Counted from the first letter of the stretch, positions 38,865 to 48,134 are shown. The stretch: 64,000 nt of DNA from Clostridiaceae bacterium (GCA_902362725.1 CABIXM010000010.1:1-64000), one strand, 5' to 3'. Translations and numbers: made by a program. The notes: a model not told the origin generated them from the sequence alone.

Positions 38865-41111
38865 ATGAAAAAGTTTTTACAAAAAGGAAAGGCCTGCGGC
38901 GTAGCGGTGAAGCGATTCATCGGGCGCTGTGGCGCTTTTCTGAGAAAGTGGAGTGAGGGGTGCAGCAGTCGTATGGAGAAGCCGGTGGCAATCGCGAACC
39001 GGTTTTCCCTGGTGCTTCATGCGGTCATGTCTGCAGGAATCTATTTCATTATGGAAGCCATGTCCCGCCATTCGGTGGTGGAGGCCTGGAACTTCCTGAT
39101 TGGAAGTCCGAAGGTATTTGCCTATAATACCTTTATGATTTTCATGACCTTTATGCTGGTGTATCTGTTCCGGAGACGTATTTTTGTGCGTCTTCTGATT
39201 ACGGCCTTCTGGATCTACCTGGGCTATATGAACGGAACGATCCTGAGCAGCCGCGTCACGCCGTTTACCGGACAGGATCTGCATCTGATTACCGACGCGC
39301 TGGACGTGGTAGGTCTGTATATGTCGCCGATAAAGCTGATTACCCAGGTGGGCGGCGTGCTGCTGGCTATCGCCGCGTTGGTGCTTTTGTGGAGATATGC
39401 GCCGAAGTACCAGAAAAAGATTAAGTGGCCCTTAAGCATTGCAGGCGTGGTGATTGTGCCGATTCTGTTTGCGGGAACCACGAAGCTCTGCCTGGAACAG
39501 CGCGTGTTGTCCACTTATTTTGGAAATATTGCCTTCGCTTACCAGGACTATGGCCTGCCCTACTGCTTCTTCTGCAGCCTGCTGGCTACTGGTATGAGCG
39601 AGCCTTATGACTATTCCCAGGAGACCATCGACAAGATCGTGGAGGATGACAAGCAGGTGGCTCTCAGTGAGGACAATGATACAGAGAAGCCTAATATCCT
39701 GATGCTGCAGCTGGAAACCTTTTTCGATCCGACTACCGTAGAATGGCTGGAATTTTCCGAGGATCCCATTCCGAATTTCCACCGTCTGATGGAGGAGTAT
39801 TCTTCAGGCGCGTACAAGGTACCGTCTGTGGGAGCCGGAACGGCCAATACAGAGTTCGAATCCATCACCGGCATGAACCTGCGGTATTTCGGACCGGGCG
39901 AGTATCCGTATAAGACTATTTTGAAGAAGACTACCTGTGAGAGCGTGGCTTACGACCTGCGGAGCATCGGCTACGCGACCCACGCTATTCACAATAACAA
40001 GGCGACTTTCTACAGCCGTGCGGATGTCTTCAAGAACCTGGGCTTCGACACCTATACGTCCAAGGAGTATATGGACGTCACCAACACCACAGCCAACGGC
40101 TGGCTGAAGGATGAGATTCTGGTGGACCAGATCCTGGACAACCTGAAATCCACGGCCCGTCAGGACTTTATCTACACCATTTCCGTGCAGGGACACGGAG
40201 AATATCCCACGGAGAAAGTGCTGGAGGATCCGGCTATTAAGGTTACCGGCGCCGCCACCGAAGAGAAGAATAATCAGTGGGAATATTATGTAAATCAGCT
40301 CCATGAGATGGATCAGTTCGTGGCAGATCTGATTGACGCCCTGGACAATTTCGGCGAGAAATATGTGCTTGTGATGTACGGCGATCATCTGCCGACCCTG
40401 GGACTGACCGTAGAGGACGTGAGCAACCGCTACCTCTTTGATACCAGCTATGTGATTGTAGATAATATGGGGCTGGAGAAGGTGGATCAGACTCTTTGCT
40501 CTTACCAGATCGCCGCTGAGGTGCTGGACAAGGTGAATATCCATACCGGAACCATGATGCAGTACCACCAGAACCGCCGCAAGTCCAAATGGTACTTACA
40601 GGACATGGAGCTTCTGCAGTACGATCTGCTCTATGGTAAGAAATATGCCTACGGCGACGACGGCACCACGCCCTTTGAAACCATCGATATGAAGATGGGA
40701 ATCCATCAGCCGGAGATCACGAGGGTGATTTCCCTGCCCGATGAAAATAAGGTGTATGTATTTGGCAGCAACTTTACGACGGCAAGTAAGATCTACATCA
40801 ATGACGAGTGGCAGAATACAAAATTTATCAGCAATCATGTATTGCAGGTAAAGAAGGCGAAGCTGACCGAGGACGCACTGGTGTCCGTGAAGCAGCTGGC
40901 GCCGGGCAAGGCAAAACGAGTCTTAAGTGAAGGCAATACTATGATGTATGTGCCTCCGGTGGCGGAAGAAGAAACCGGGGAGACGGACGGGACCGGTGAA
41001 AGTACCGACACGGAAGAAACCGGCGAGACCACCGATACGACAGAGGCAACCAATGAGACCGGCACTGCGCCGGCAGACAGCGAAGCAGAAGGGACGGGAA
41101 CTGCAAAATGA
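38865..41111 (+). CDS. LtaS-type phosphoglycerol transferase/sulfatase-fold membrane protein
   Basis: A 748-aa protein. Five membrane segments occupy about residues 45-250. The extracellular sulfatase-fold domain follows, with a metal-ligand glutamate in LQLETFF and the likely nucleophile T326 in AGTANTEFES; the MYGDHLP segment supplies the remaining metal ligands. This is the plan of lipoteichoic acid synthase, which transfers glycerol-phosphate from phosphatidylglycerol. Residues 605-690 look like an extra Ig-like (IPT/TIG) domain, and the last 55 residues are a Thr/Glu/Gly-rich tail. The stop overlaps folC by 4 bases. The exact polymer made is unknown. Confidence 0.9.
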   Translation: MKKFLQKGKACGVAVKRFIGRCGAFLRKWSEGCSSRMEKPVAIANRFSLVLHAVMSAGIYFIMEAMSRHSVVEAWNFLIGSPKVFAYNTFMIFMTFMLVYLFRRRIFVRLLITAFWIYLGYMNGTILSSRVTPFTGQDLHLITDALDVVGLYMSPIKLITQVGGVLLAIAALVLLWRYAPKYQKKIKWPLSIAGVVIVPILFAGTTKLCLEQRVLSTYFGNIAFAYQDYGLPYCFFCSLLATGMSEPYDYSQETIDKIVEDDKQVALSEDNDTEKPNILMLQLETFFDPTTVEWLEFSEDPIPNFHRLMEEYSSGAYKVPSVGAGTANTEFESITGMNLRYFGPGEYPYKTILKKTTCESVAYDLRSIGYATHAIHNNKATFYSRADVFKNLGFDTYTSKEYMDVTNTTANGWLKDEILVDQILDNLKSTARQDFIYTISVQGHGEYPTEKVLEDPAIKVTGAATEEKNNQWEYYVNQLHEMDQFVADLIDALDNFGEKYVLVMYGDHLPTLGLTVEDVSNRYLFDTSYVIVDNMGLEKVDQTLCSYQIAAEVLDKVNIHTGTMMQYHQNRRKSKWYLQDMELLQYDLLYGKKYAYGDDGTTPFETIDMKMGIHQPEITRVISLPDENKVYVFGSNFTTASKIYINDEWQNTKFISNHVLQVKKAKLTEDALVSVKQLAPGKAKRVLSEGNTMMYVPPVAEEETGETDGTGESTDTEETGETTDTTEATNETGTAPADSEAEGTGTAK

Positions 41112-42415
41112 TGACCTATCAGGAAGCTGTAGATTATATTGAGGAAACACCGAAATTTACGAAGAAAAATTCACTGGATCACACACGGGCCTTTTTAAAA
41201 AGGCTCGGGAGTCCGGAAAGTCGTATGAAGATTCTGCACGTGGCGGGAACCAACGGAAAGGGCTCCGTGTGTTCTTTCCTGGCCTCCATGCTCCACGCGG
41301 CGGGAAAGCGGACTGGTCTGTTCACATCTCCTCATCTGGTGGATATCAATGAGCGCTTCGTCATCGACGAGGAGCAGGTATCCGACGAGGCCTTCCTTAA
41401 GGCCTTTCATAAGGTGATGGACTGCGTAGGCGTCATGAAGGAGGAGGGTTATCCCCATCCCACGTATTTTGAGCTGCTGTTCCTGATTGGAATGGTGATT
41501 TTCAAGGAGGCAGGCGTGGAATACCTGGTGCTGGAGACAGGCCTGGGCGGACGCCTGGATGCGACCAACTCCGTAGCTCATCCGGTGGTGACCGTGCTGA
41601 CATCCATCAGCCTCGACCATACCGAGTATCTGGGCCATACCGTAGCGGCCATCGCGGGCGAGAAGGCAGGCATTATCAAAGAAGGTGTTCCGGTGATCTA
41701 CGACGCGTCCTGTAAGGAATCTGAGGAGGTCATTCTGGCTAAGGCGCATGAGATGCACGCCCCGGCCTACGGTATCCGTCCCGACATGTATAAGATTTTG
41801 GGAGAGACCGAGAAAAGCATTGATTTTTCCATAGATTGTGGGTATTATGAAAGTATCAGTCTGTCCATATCCAGCGTGGCGGAATATCAGATGAAGAACG
41901 CCACAGAGGCCGTGACCGCCATCCGCGTGATGGATCGGGAAAAGGGCGAATTTACCGACGAGATGATCCGGAAAGGTATCTCCGGGATGCGCTGGCAGGG
42001 CAGAATGGAGACCGTGCTGCCGGGCGTCATCATCGACGGCGGCCACAATGAAGCGGGCGTGGAGGAGTTTGTAAAGACCGCGAAGCGTCTGGAGAAGGAC
42101 TACCCTGTGACACTCCTGTTTGCGGCTGTGGGAGACAAGGATTACCGCCATATGATCGAGACCATTTGCAGGGAACTGCGTCTGGAACGCGTCATCGTGA
42201 CAGAGGTGGGCGGCTACCGCAGCGTGGATGTGAAGGAGCCGAAGGGGCTGTTTGAGCAGTTCGGACAGAAAGAGATAAAGGCGATTCCCGATGTGAAGGA
42301 AGCGTTTGAAGAGGCACTGAGAGAAAAGGGAGACGGCATCCTGTTTTGCGTAGGATCCCTGTATCTGGTAGGGAGCATAAAGAAAATATTACGGGACAAG
42401 GAGGACGGCAAATGA
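41108..42415 (+). CDS. folC: Folylpolyglutamate synthase / dihydrofolate synthase
   Basis: A 435-aa Mur-ligase-type enzyme that adds glutamate to folates. The P-loop is HVAGTNGKGSV (residues 44-54), and the ETGLGGRLDATN segment and the C-terminal glutamate-ligase domain (VIIDGGHNEAGVEEF) are conserved. It overlaps the preceding gene and the following small gene by ATGA, so three genes are translationally coupled. Confidence 0.95.
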   Translation: MMTYQEAVDYIEETPKFTKKNSLDHTRAFLKRLGSPESRMKILHVAGTNGKGSVCSFLASMLHAAGKRTGLFTSPHLVDINERFVIDEEQVSDEAFLKAFHKVMDCVGVMKEEGYPHPTYFELLFLIGMVIFKEAGVEYLVLETGLGGRLDATNSVAHPVVTVLTSISLDHTEYLGHTVAAIAGEKAGIIKEGVPVIYDASCKESEEVILAKAHEMHAPAYGIRPDMYKILGETEKSIDFSIDCGYYESISLSISSVAEYQMKNATEAVTAIRVMDREKGEFTDEMIRKGISGMRWQGRMETVLPGVIIDGGHNEAGVEEFVKTAKRLEKDYPVTLLFAAVGDKDYRHMIETICRELRLERVIVTEVGGYRSVDVKEPKGLFEQFGQKEIKAIPDVKEAFEEALREKGDGILFCVGSLYLVGSIKKILRDKEDGK

Positions 42416-42561
42416 TTGATTTTGAAGAAGAACTGAAGAAATTTCACCCGAGCCTGGAAGTGGAGCAGGTGGAGGACAATGTATACAAGAACAAGCCCAA
42501 GGACATGTCGGACCTGCTTGACGAGATGCTGAAAGAGATGAAGGGCGGCCGCCGCCAGTAA
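42412..42561 (+). CDS. Small acidic protein coupled to folC
   Basis: A 49-aa protein beginning MIDFEEELKKFHPSLEVEQ and ending in a Gly/Arg tail (MKGGRRQ). It starts in the folC stop (ATGA overlap) and ends 30 bases before the TPR gene. No domain is recognised. Close coupling and a regular charged, helical sequence support it as a real gene. Confidence 0.65.
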   Translation: MIDFEEELKKFHPSLEVEQVEDNVYKNKPKDMSDLLDEMLKEMKGGRRQ

Positions 42562-42591
42562 CCGGAACCGCAGATATCATAGGAGGAATTT

Positions 42592-44091
42592 ATGCGCTGT
42601 ATTAAATGTGGAGCGACACTTACGGATCCGGAATACTGCAGCTCCTGCGGAACGGAGATTCATGTATACGATAAAATCATAAGGCTGTCCAATACCTGGT
42701 ATAATTTGGGATTGGAGAAGGCGAAGGCGCGGAATCTGTCCGGAGCCATGGAGGATCTGCGCTACAGCCTGGAACTGAATAAGCACAATATACCTGCGAG
42801 AAATCTGTTGGGTCTGGTCTACTATGAGGTGGGCGAGGTGGTATCCGCCCTGACCGAGTGGATCATCAGCAAGAACCTGGAGCCGGAGAAGAATATCGCC
42901 GACGAGTATATCAATGCGATTCAGGCGAATCCGGCCAGACTGGAGACCATCAACCAGACCATTAAGAAATACAACCAGTCTCTGCTGTACTGTCAGCAGG
43001 GCAGTGAGGATCTGGCCATCATCCAGCTGAAAAAGGTACTGTCCCTGAACCCGAATCTGGTGAAGGCGCACCAGCTGCTGGCGCTCCTGTACATCCGAAC
43101 TGAGGAGTATGAGCGGGCAGGCAGAGAGCTGAAGCGGGCTCTGGCCATCGACAAGACCGACAATATCTCCCTGCATTATCAGGCGGAGTTGGAGACTCTG
43201 GCGGGCAAGGCCGTGAGCCGCGGACAAAAGCCTGAAGGGCAGAAGGACAATAAGGGAAATAAGAGCAAGGATCCGGATATTATCTCCTATACCAGCGGCA
43301 ATGAGACCATCATCATGCCGGCGACTTACAAGGAAAACACCGGCGTCAATGTGGTGCTGAATATCTTCATCGGCCTGGTGGTCGGTGTGGCGCTGATGTG
43401 GTTCCTGGCGGTTCCGGCCAAGGTGCGTTCCGTGCGGAGCGAGACGGCGGCCCAGATCCGGGAATACAGCGATCAGATCACGGCGAAGCAGACCGAGATT
43501 AGCAGCCTGCAGAGCCAGCTGGACGCGCTGAACGGCACGGGAGAGGACGGCGCGGAGGATACAGCTGAGACCCCTGGCGGCAGCTATGAGCAGCTGATCG
43601 ACGCCTATACCAGTTTCCAGGCGGGCGATACAGACACCGCCACATCCATACTGGACAATGTGAATGCAGACGATCTGTCGGACAACGCCAGGGCGATCTA
43701 CAATCAGATGTATGGAAGTCTCCATGCGGATGATGTGAAGAACCTGTATGACGCTGGTTCCGCGGCCTACGACGCGAAAAACTACGAGGAGGCTGTAACC
43801 AATCTGGCCCAGGTCGTAAGCATGGATGAAAAATACGACAACGGCTATGCCGTGTACTATCTGGCACGGTCCTACGAGGCCCTGCAGCAGAACGACCAGG
43901 CGGTCGTGATGTTCCAGAAGTTCCTGGACAATTTCCCGGGAACCTCCCGGGCGAAGTACTGCACCAGCGCCATCGCGCGGCTGGGCGGACAGGTGCAGAC
44001 CCAGCCCCAGACTCCTGCGGCGGATACGACGACGCAGCAGGATCAGGGAACACAGGATCAGGCGGCCCAGGACGCGGCAGTGCAGCAGTAG
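42592..44091 (+). CDS. Zinc-ribbon / TPR membrane protein
   Basis: A 499-aa protein. A zinc ribbon (C3, C6, C16, C19) opens it, followed by TPR repeats to about residue 205, a charged linker, one membrane helix (about 253-275), a coiled coil (EYSDQITAKQTEISSLQSQL), a second set of TPR repeats (about 335-465) and a Gln-rich tail. The first TPR set would be cytoplasmic and the second extracellular. Such proteins act as scaffolds; no partner can be named. AGGAGGAA precedes the start. Confidence 0.8.
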   Translation: MRCIKCGATLTDPEYCSSCGTEIHVYDKIIRLSNTWYNLGLEKAKARNLSGAMEDLRYSLELNKHNIPARNLLGLVYYEVGEVVSALTEWIISKNLEPEKNIADEYINAIQANPARLETINQTIKKYNQSLLYCQQGSEDLAIIQLKKVLSLNPNLVKAHQLLALLYIRTEEYERAGRELKRALAIDKTDNISLHYQAELETLAGKAVSRGQKPEGQKDNKGNKSKDPDIISYTSGNETIIMPATYKENTGVNVVLNIFIGLVVGVALMWFLAVPAKVRSVRSETAAQIREYSDQITAKQTEISSLQSQLDALNGTGEDGAEDTAETPGGSYEQLIDAYTSFQAGDTDTATSILDNVNADDLSDNARAIYNQMYGSLHADDVKNLYDAGSAAYDAKNYEEAVTNLAQVVSMDEKYDNGYAVYYLARSYEALQQNDQAVVMFQKFLDNFPGTSRAKYCTSAIARLGGQVQTQPQTPAADTTTQQDQGTQDQAAQDAAVQQ

Positions 44092-44145
44092 CGATACGCA
44101 GAACATAGATAACGGGCAGAAATACCCCAGATAAACCCTGAAGTG

Positions 44146-44191
44146 AGGGACATGGGAATTGACAGAAATGTCAGTTCCTGTGTCCTTTTTT
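44146..44191 (+). terminator. Terminator after the TPR gene
   Basis: GGACAtgGGAAtTGACA pairs with TGTCAgTTCCtgTGTCC around GAAA, followed by six T. A hairpin-array repeat begins directly after it. Confidence 0.85.
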
Positions 44192-44192
44192 G

Positions 44193-44334
44193 TGGAATAG
44201 GAAATTCCGATAGAATTCCCTATTCCATAAAAGCAAGCAGAGCTTGCAAAGATGCGCACTCGGCGCAGTGGTAGATGGTTGCTGAAGCAACCGCGCCTCG
44301 GCGCGAGAATGTGCCAATGGCACATTCTTTCTTG
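44193..44334 (+). repeat. Dispersed hairpin-array repeat, copy C (before spoIIAA)
   Basis: A long first hairpin (TGGAATAGGaAATTC paired with GAATTcCCTATTCCA, 44193-44227) is followed by the core shared with copies A and B (44232-44334) and its five short hairpins. It begins after the T run of the upstream terminator. Confidence 0.9.
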
Positions 44335-44490
44335 CTCTATAGGAAATACCGTGTCACATTAAAGTGTGAAAGCCATGATTCCTATAGAGCAAAAAGCCCC
44401 TCCGGGGGATCGCACTGCGGCGGAATGGAATCATGTCGCTTATGCGACCCGCCGCAGGCGGAGAATCCTGCTTCGCAGGATTCTTTCTTA
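44334..44490 (+). repeat. Second hairpin-array element, different sequence, same plan
   Basis: GCTCTATAGGAA (44334-44345) pairs with TTCCTATAGAGC (44379-44390), enclosing TCACA/TGTGA. Then follow CCCC-tcc-GGGG, GTCGC-ttat-GCGAC, CCGCC-gca-GGCGG and a 9-bp stem GAATCCTGC/GCAGGATTC ending in TTTCTTATT. The order (one long hairpin, several short ones, a 9-bp GAAT...ATTC stem and T run) repeats the plan of copies A-C with other bases. It directly abuts copy C. Confidence 0.8.
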
Positions 44491-44541
44491 TTACGCAGGC
44501 CGGGCAGGGGAGGCCTTATTTCCACAGAAAGGAGTAAAAAT

Positions 44542-44874
44542 ATGGGAAAAGAAAGAATGAAACTGGAAAAGCAGACCCTGTATATCCGGCTCCCCATGGA
44601 GCTGGACCATCACAGCGCCGATGCCATCTGCCGGAGGGCCGACGAGCTGGTGCAGGCAAAGGATGTGCGGGAAATCGTCTTTGATTTCTCGGAGACGGAA
44701 TTCTGCGACAGCTCCGGCATTGGGATGCTGATGGGCCGCTACAAGACGATGCAGGCCCTGGGCGGAACCGTGCGGGCCGTCCGGGTGCGGGAGCGGGTAG
44801 CGCGGATTCTGATGCTGTCCGGGGTCATGAAGCTGATTCCGGTGGAACGGATGCAGGGAGGTGTAAAGGCATGA
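44542..44874 (+). CDS. spoIIAA: Anti-sigma-F factor antagonist SpoIIAA
   Basis: A 110-aa STAS-domain protein. The phosphorylation motif CDSSGIGMLMGRY (Ser57/Ser58) is conserved. When unphosphorylated it binds SpoIIAB and frees sigma-F in the forespore. The start at 44542 has AAAGGAG just upstream; the open frame extends back through the hairpin repeat but is not coding there. The stop overlaps spoIIAB (ATGA). Confidence 0.95.
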   Translation: MGKERMKLEKQTLYIRLPMELDHHSADAICRRADELVQAKDVREIVFDFSETEFCDSSGIGMLMGRYKTMQALGGTVRAVRVRERVARILMLSGVMKLIPVERMQGGVKA

Positions 44875-45293
44875 CAAATCGAATGAAGGTAGAGTTTGAC
44901 AGTATCTCCGCCAATGAGGCCTTTGCCCGGGTGACCGTGGCGGCCTTTCTGACCCAGTTGAACCCCAGCGTGGAGGAAGTGGCCGATGTGAAGACGGCGG
45001 TCTCCGAGGCCGTGACCAACGCCATCATCCACGGCTATCAGGGAGAGGTACATACGATTACCATTGAAGGGGAATTGGAAGGAGATTTATTGACTCTGCG
45101 GGTGCGGGATGCGGGTGTGGGTATCGCGGATATCGGTCAGGCCATGGAGCCCTTATATACCTCCAGGCCGGAGCTGGAGCGATCCGGGATGGGCTTCCTC
45201 TTTATGGAGGCCTTTATGGACGAGGTGCAGGTAGAATCGGAGCCGGGGAAAGGCACCTGTGTGACCTTGAAAAAGCGAATCGGCAGGGACTAG
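44871..45293 (+). CDS. spoIIAB: Anti-sigma-F factor and kinase SpoIIAB
   Basis: A 140-aa GHKL kinase. Motifs are SEAVTNAIIHG (N box), RDAGVGIAD (G1) and SGMGFLFME (G2). It binds and inhibits sigma-F and phosphorylates SpoIIAA. It is coupled to spoIIAA by a 4-base overlap and is followed by sigF after 2 bases. Confidence 0.95.
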   Translation: MTNRMKVEFDSISANEAFARVTVAAFLTQLNPSVEEVADVKTAVSEAVTNAIIHGYQGEVHTITIEGELEGDLLTLRVRDAGVGIADIGQAMEPLYTSRPELERSGMGFLFMEAFMDEVQVESEPGKGTCVTLKKRIGRD

Positions 45294-45295
45294 CG

Positions 45296-46012
45296 ATGGA
45301 GCGCACCGCCGAACTGATTCGCAGGTCACAGGACGGAGATAAAGAGGCGAGAGACACACTGATTCAGGAAAATATGGGACTGGTCCACCATGTGGTCCGC
45401 CGTTTCCTGGGAAGGGGAGCGGAGGCCGAGGATCTGACCCAGATCGGAGCTATAGGACTGATGAAGGCCATTGAGCGTTTTGATTTGAGCTATGAGGTGC
45501 GGTTCTCTACCTATGCGGTACCCATGATAGCCGGGGAAATCAGGCGGTTTCTCCGGGACGACAGTATGCTGAAGGTGAGCCGTTCCCTAAAGGAGCTGGC
45601 TGTGAAGGCCGCAAAGCTTAGGGAGAAGCTTTTCATGGAGCAGGGCGAGGAGCCGGGAATTCCGGAGCTGGCGCGGCAGCTGGGGGTGGAGCCGGAGGAG
45701 CTGGTGTTGGCCTGTGATAGCTGCAGCGAGGTGGAATCCCTGCACAAAATCATTTACCAGGGGGACGGGGAGGGCGTAAGCCTCATGGAGCGTGTGGAGG
45801 AGAAGAGGGACGAGCAGGAGGCGCTGCTGACCGGTATGCTGGTGCGGGAGCTTCTGGATACACTGGAGCCGAAGGAACGTCGGCTGATCCTGCTCCGGTT
45901 CTTCTATGATAAGACTCAGGCCCAGGTGGCCGGGGAGCTTGGGATGACCCAGGTGCAGGTGTCGCGGCTGGAGAAAAAGATTCTTTTGACCCTGAAAAAG
46001 CGGGTCGGATAG
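45296..46012 (+). CDS. sigF: Sporulation sigma factor sigma-F
   Basis: A 238-aa sigma-70-family factor. Region 2 is seen in ENMGLVHHVVRRF and DLTQIGAIGLMKAIERFD, and region 4 ends with GMTQVQVSRLEKKIL. It directs the first forespore-specific transcription, including genes such as spoVA and sigG targets with GYATA-type -35 boxes. It is the third gene of the spoIIA operon. A strong terminator follows after 80 bases. Confidence 0.96.
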   Translation: MERTAELIRRSQDGDKEARDTLIQENMGLVHHVVRRFLGRGAEAEDLTQIGAIGLMKAIERFDLSYEVRFSTYAVPMIAGEIRRFLRDDSMLKVSRSLKELAVKAAKLREKLFMEQGEEPGIPELARQLGVEPEELVLACDSCSEVESLHKIIYQGDGEGVSLMERVEEKRDEQEALLTGMLVRELLDTLEPKERRLILLRFFYDKTQAQVAGELGMTQVQVSRLEKKILLTLKKRVG

Positions 46013-46095
46013 GGAAAAAAGCGAAAAATCGCGAAAATCTGTAAAAAAACCTTGAAATGTGGAGTTTGAAAGGCTATAATGTCCCCAGAAACAAT

Positions 46096-46141
46096 GGAGT
46101 TTCAGGAAGGCAAAAGTGTACCTTCCTGAAGCTCCTTTTTT
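46096..46141 (+). terminator. Terminator of the spoIIA operon
   Basis: GGAGtTTCAGGAAGG pairs with CCTTCCTGAAgCTCC around a 10-base loop, followed by six T. Confidence 0.88.
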
Positions 46142-46146
46142 ACGCG

Positions 46147-46282
46147 AGCAACGAGTCAAGGTCCGTGCTTGCACGAGACCTTGACGGTGCTAAGCGCCAG
46201 TGGCGCTTGTTCAGCACTGACCGAAGTGGAACGTAGATGCCGCGATAACGAGTAAAATTCGCGAAGCGTATTTTATCTCGTT
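46147..46282 (+). repeat. Third hairpin-array element, after the sigF terminator
   Basis: GTCAAGGTC (46155-46163) pairs with GACCTTGAC (46177-46185) around an inner CGTGC-tt-GCACG. Then follow GTGCTaAGCGCC paired with GGCGCT...AGCAC, and a long stem AACGAGtAAAATtCGC paired with GCGtATTTTAtCTCGTT (46247-46282). Its sequence is unrelated to copies A-C. It begins just after a terminator T run and ends 20 bases before the next start codon. Confidence 0.75.
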
Positions 46283-46305
46283 TCCATTTGAAGGAGGAGA
46301 ATATT

Positions 46306-47202
46306 ATGAAAAACAGATTATTTGCATTGACCACAGCCGCTGTACTGGCTGTATCCCTGACCGCCTGCGGTTCCAAGGCAGAGGAGCCTGCGGCAGCAGA
46401 CACCAAGACAGAAGCTGCAGAGGACACGGCTTCCGCAGATACCACAGGAGATAAGAAAGTCCTGAAAGTAGCCATGGAGTGCGGATATGCGCCGTACAAC
46501 TGGACACAGCCGGACGATTCCAACGGAGCCGTTCCCATCAACGACAGCTCCGATTACGCTTATGGTTATGATGTTATGATGGCGAAGAAGATTGCGGATG
46601 AGCTGGGCTATGAGCTGCAGATTGTAAAGCTTGACTGGGATTCTCTGGTACCGGCGGTACAGTCCGGAACCGTAGATTGCGTCATCGCAGGCCAGTCCAT
46701 CACATCGGAACGTCTGGAAATGGTAGATTTTTCCAACCCATATTACTATGCATCCGTAGTCAGCCTGGTAAAGCAGGACGGACCGCTGGCTGACGCCAAG
46801 GGTATCTCCGATTTTGAGGGCGCGACCTGTACTTCCCAGCTGGGAACCATCTGGTATGACGTATGCCTGCCCCAGATCAAGGACGCCAATATTCAGCCTG
46901 CACAGGAGTCTGCGCCGGCTATGTTGGTGGCTCTGGAGAGCGGACGTACAGACCTGGTTGTAACCGATATGCCGACCGCAAAGGCAGCCTGCGTAGCTTA
47001 CCCGGATTTGAAGCTTCTGGACTTCACAGATACAGACGATGATTTCGCGGTTTCTGACGAGGAAATCAACATCGGAATCTCTGTACAGAAGGGCAATACC
47101 GAGCTTCTGGACGGCATTAACAGCGTACTGGCTACCATGACGGTAGATGACTTCAACAGCATGATGGATGAGGCAATTTCTGTACAACCGCTGTCTGAGT
47201 AA
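46306..47202 (+). CDS. Amino-acid ABC transporter substrate-binding lipoprotein
   Basis: A 298-aa protein. A lipoprotein signal ends at C21 (SLTACGSK), followed by an acidic Ala/Thr/Asp linker and a family 3 solute-binding domain (LKVAMECGYAPYNWTQ, GYDVMMAKKIADELGY, VDCVIAGQSITSERL). Such proteins capture polar amino acids or cystine. AAGGAGG lies 8 bases before the start. The permease and ATPase genes follow on the same strand. Confidence 0.93.
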   Translation: MKNRLFALTTAAVLAVSLTACGSKAEEPAAADTKTEAAEDTASADTTGDKKVLKVAMECGYAPYNWTQPDDSNGAVPINDSSDYAYGYDVMMAKKIADELGYELQIVKLDWDSLVPAVQSGTVDCVIAGQSITSERLEMVDFSNPYYYASVVSLVKQDGPLADAKGISDFEGATCTSQLGTIWYDVCLPQIKDANIQPAQESAPAMLVALESGRTDLVVTDMPTAKAACVAYPDLKLLDFTDTDDDFAVSDEEINIGISVQKGNTELLDGINSVLATMTVDDFNSMMDEAISVQPLSE

Positions 47203-47330
47203 AAATATGGAAAAATTGAAAGAGCGTAGATACGCCCTTTCGCGAAATTTACAGAGAAAAGTTTGGCGTAACTGTGAGCGTATGAAACAGTTACATTTTT
47301 AGGAAAATAAAAGGGAGCTGTGAACATAAG

Positions 47331-48134
47331 ATGTCCATATCAAATATGAATTTCCTGGAGAGAATCCTATATCTGCTCCAGCGCTACGGCGTTTCGTATC
47401 TGAAGGGAGCCGGAACGACGCTGGCAATCGCGCTGGTATCCACAGCCATTGGCTGTCTGATTGGCTTTGTGGTGGGCGTAGTACAGACCATTCCGGTGGA
47501 TAAGAAGCGTGACAGCGCCGCGAAGCGGGGACTTCTGCGGGTAGTGAAAATGATTCTGAAGGCCTACGTGGAGCTGTTCCGCGGTACGCCTATGATTGTA
47601 CAGGCAGTCTTTATCTATTACGGTCTGTCACAGATGTTTCAGATTCAGCTGGGAATGTGGTCCGCCGCGTTCCTGGTGGTATCCATTAACACAGGAGCCT
47701 ATATGGCGGAATCGGTCCGGGGCGGAATTATTTCCGTGGATCCCGGTCAGATGGAGGGCGCCAAGGCCATCGGCATGACCCATGTGCAGGCCATGAAAAA
47801 TGTCATCCTGCCCCAGGCCATCCGGAATATTATGCCGCAGATCGGCAACAACCTGATCATCAACATCAAGGATACGTCGGTGCTGTCTGTCATCAGTATC
47901 GTGGATCTGTTCTTTGTACATAAGAGCGTGGCGGGTGCGCTGTATACCTATTTTGAGTCAGCGACCATCGTAATGGCCATTTATCTGACCATGACGCTGG
48001 TGACCTCGAGGCTCTTACTTCTGGTGGAGAAGAAGATGGACGGCGACGCCAATTATGAGCTGGTGGATACCATGGATATCGGCAACCAGCTTCGTACCAT
48101 CCGGGAAAATGACGGGGAAGGGAGACGCGGATAA
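47331..48134 (+). CDS. Amino-acid ABC transporter permease
   Basis: A 267-aa His/Glu/Gln/Arg/opine-type permease with about five membrane segments. The coupling loop is [24 protein letters not shown]. It begins 128 bases after the binding-protein gene and overlaps the ATPase gene by one base (TAATG). Confidence 0.93.
   Translation: MSISNMNFLERILYLLQRYGVSYLKGAGTTLAIALVSTAIGCLIGFVVGVVQTIPVDKKRDSAAKRGLLRVVKMILKAYVELFRGTPMIVQAVFIYYGLSQMFQIQLGMWSAAFLVVSINTGAYMAESVRGGIISVDPGQMEGAKAIGMTHVQAMKNVILPQAIRNIMPQIGNNLIINIKDTSVLSVISIVDLFFVHKSVAGALYTYFESATIVMAIYLTMTLVTSRLLLLVEKKMDGDANYELVDTMDIGNQLRTIRENDGEGRRG

Noticed and set aside
42577..44325. Minus-strand frame sharing its first residues (MCHWHILAPRRG...) with frames at 26585-27937 and within 24766-26412
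   Set aside because: The shared protein start comes from the hairpin repeat read on the minus strand. It is a repeat, not a protein family.
24777..44334. Repeats considered as a CRISPR array
   Set aside because: The copies are about 3 kb and 16 kb apart with genes between them, and no cas genes are present.
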